A DNA stretch of 6,172 nucleotides, taken from NCBI GenBank assembly GCA_945835425.1, contig CAMAJC010000119.1, positions 1 to 6,172 on the forward strand. Reading direction: 5' to 3'. The DNA is from an uncultured Clostridia bacterium. Lineage in GTDB: Bacteria; Bacillota; Clostridia; Oscillospirales; Ruminococcaceae. The translations under genes and the position numbers were made by a program. Each line of letters starts with the position of its first letter. The stretch's first letter is position 1. Below are positions 4,952 through 6,172 of the stretch, piece after piece. Below the pieces are notes generated by a model. That model had not been told where the DNA came from. It saw nothing but the letters and a program-made list of their open reading frames with translations, and ran no database searches.

Positions 4952-6100
4952 TTACAGCAGGGACTTGTACAGAGCGATGATATCCTCTTTGGTCGGGTCC
5001 TTGGGGTTGCCGGGACGGCAGGCGTCGTCCATAGCGGACTGTGCGAGGAAGTCGATGTCCTCTTCCTTGACGATGCCCTTGAGGTCCTGCGGGATGCCGA
5101 CGTCCTTGGAGAGCTGTGCAACTGCGTTGATGGCAGCTTCGCGGTACTCTTCCTGGCTCATAGCGTCAACGCCTGCAACGCCCATGGCTCTGGCGATCTC
5201 ACGGTATTTCTCGCCGGTCGCGGGAGCGTTGTATCTCATGACGGTGGGCAGCAGGATCGCGTTGGCAACACCGTGAGGCGTGTCATAAACAGCGCCCAGA
5301 GCGTGTGCCATCGAGTGGACGATGCCCAGACCTACGTTACTAAAGCCCATACCGGCGATGTACTGGCCCAGTGCCATGCCTTCGCGGCCTTCGGGGGTGC
5401 CTTCAACTGCTCCGCGCAGCGAGCGGGCAATGATCTCGATTGCTTTCAGGTGCATCATGTCGGTCATTTCCCATGCGCCCTTGGTGATGTAGCCTTCGAT
5501 TGCGTGGGTCAGTGCGTCCATACCGGTGGAAGCGGTCAGGCCCTTGGGCATCGAGCTCATCATCTCGGAGTCGATGACGGCGACAACGGGGATATCGTGC
5601 GGGTCAACGCAGACGAATTTGCGTTTCTTTTCCACGTCGGTGACAACGTAGTTGATGGTAACTTCCGCTGCGGTGCCGGCGGTGGTGGGAACGGCGATGA
5701 TCGGTACGCACTTGTTGGGGGTAGCGACTGCGCCTTCGAGGGAAACAACGTCCGCGTATTCGGGGTTGGCGATGATGATGGCGATGCCTTTGGCGGTGTC
5801 CATCGAGGAGCCGCCGCCGATCGCTACGATCGCGTCAGCGCCTGCTTCTTTAAATTTGGTGACGCCGTTCTGGATATTGGCAATGGTGGGGTTTGCCTTG
5901 ATATCGGTGTACATATCATAAGGAATGTTTGCCGCATCCAGCAGAGCGGTTACCTTGCCGGAAACGCCGAATTTGACCAGGGAGGGGTCGGTTACAACTA
6001 AAATCTTTTTAAATGCCCGAGCCTTGGCTTCGTCGACGATCGCGGAGATCGAACCTGCGCCAAAATAAGAAGTTTCGTTTAAGATCATTCTGTTTGCCAT
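4952..6100 (-). CDS. fucO: Lactaldehyde reductase / L-1,2-propanediol oxidoreductase (iron-containing alcohol dehydrogenase)
   Basis: From the ATG at 6100 the protein is 382 residues, the length of E. coli FucO, and begins MANRMILNET like that enzyme. It reduces L-lactaldehyde from fucose or rhamnose breakdown to 1,2-propanediol, reoxidising NADH in the anaerobic cytosol. The N-terminal cofactor domain has AIGGGSSMDTAK (93-104). Long stretches such as PTTAGTAAEVTINYV (138-152) and RKFVCVDPHDIP (160-171) are FucO-like. The Fe(II) ligands are Asp195 and His199 (GMDALTHAIEGY), His262 and His276 (DTPHGVANAILLP). A TTG 24 bases upstream is in frame, but GGAGG eight bases before this ATG and the FucO N-terminus decide the start. 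No fuc or rha genes are in the window. Its terminator follows at once, and an extended -10 precedes it, so it may be a single-gene unit. Related group III alcohol dehydrogenases can use other diols or aldehydes, so the physiological substrate is less certain than the fold. Confidence 0.93.
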   Translation of the reverse strand: MANRMILNETSYFGAGSISAIVDEAKARAFKKILVVTDPSLVKFGVSGKVTALLDAANIPYDMYTDIKANPTIANIQNGVTKFKEAGADAIVAIGGGSSMDTAKGIAIIIANPEYADVVSLEGAVATPNKCVPIIAVPTTAGTAAEVTINYVVTDVEKKRKFVCVDPHDIPVVAVIDSEMMSSMPKGLTASTGMDALTHAIEGYITKGAWEMTDMMHLKAIEIIARSLRGAVEGTPEGREGMALGQYIAGMGFSNVGLGIVHSMAHALGAVYDTPHGVANAILLPTVMRYNAPATGEKYREIARAMGVAGVDAMSQEEYREAAINAVAQLSKDVGIPQDLKGIVKEEDIDFLAQSAMDDACRPGNPKDPTKEDIIALYKSLL

Positions 6101-6108
6101 TGGAAATT

Positions 6109-6113
6109 CCTCC
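6109..6113 (-). promoter_or_regulatory. Ribosome binding site that fixes the fucO start
   Basis: GGAGG ends eight bases before the ATG at 6100. It would lie inside the coding region if the upstream in-frame TTG (6122-6124) were used, and that TTG has no comparable site before it. The shorter reading is therefore preferred. Confidence 0.85.
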
Positions 6114-6161
6114 ATATTCAACAAAAGTCAGATCAAGTGTGGGGCTAAATCTGTATTTATT

Positions 6162-6170
6162 ATTATAGCA
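6162..6170 (-). promoter_or_regulatory. Extended -10 of the fucO promoter (-35 outside the window)
   Basis: TGCTATAAT on the minus strand (6170-6162) is a perfect extended -10, followed by AT-rich sequence. Transcription would begin near 6155, giving a leader of about 55 bases. In that leader CAGAT (6153-6149) can pair with ATCTG (6133-6129). The -35 would lie beyond the right edge, so only half of the promoter can be seen. Confidence 0.65.
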
Positions 6171-6172
6171 CA

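Noticed and set aside
5273..6001. Open frame of 242 codons on the plus strand across fucO
   Set aside because: Antisense shadow of fucO. Its translation is low-complexity (Gly, Asp, Val rich) and matches no fold, whereas the minus strand encodes a complete FucO.

Overview
The window is GC-rich bacterial chromosome that most likely comes from an endospore-forming member of the Clostridia, with an Oscillospiraceae-like gut anaerobe as the best guess. The support is a full-length SpoIVB sporulation protease, strong AAAGGAG/GGAGG ribosome binding sites mostly 8-9 nt before ATG, an anaerobic Fe-dependent lactaldehyde reductase (FucO type), and a short palindromic repeat element. Genus-level assignment is inference. 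There is no phage, CRISPR, rRNA or tRNA signal.

Layout, left to right. Bases 1-37 hold the last codons of a plus-strand gene. Bases 38-308 hold no gene. They contain two near-identical terminator hairpins (46-70 and 276-300) on either side of a REP-doublet (REPIN-like) palindrome at 108-227. Every complete gene after that is on the minus strand. A probable three-gene transcription unit reads from right to left: a D-2-hydroxyacid dehydrogenase (1434-2408), a DUF1349 concanavalin-like protein (800-1390) and a GNAT acetyltransferase (309-710). It is driven by an extended -10 promoter at 2440-2469 and runs towards the twin terminators. Next is a DUF1275/YoaK-type membrane protein (2503-3177) with its own promoter at 3234-3262. 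Then comes spoIVB (3343-4761), with a candidate sigma-G (forespore) promoter at 4801-4829. Last is fucO (4952-6100), with an extended -10 at the window edge and a perfect 13-bp-stem terminator at 4891-4927.

How the genes relate. The genes look like several small, independently controlled units and not one pathway. fucO is a fermentative NADH sink (lactaldehyde to 1,2-propanediol). spoIVB acts in the forespore-to-mother-cell sigma-K checkpoint. It is separated from fucO by the strong terminator and by a second weak hairpin overlapping its promoter. The dehydrogenase, DUF1349 and GNAT genes may be co-transcribed, but no shared pathway can be read from the sequence.

I did not find a convincing new multi-gene system. 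The most unusual structure is the left intergenic region, where a REPIN-like element with covarying hairpins seems to split one bidirectional terminator into two half-competent copies. The next most interesting is the compact control region of spoIVB, where a terminator-like hairpin overlaps the sigma-G -10.
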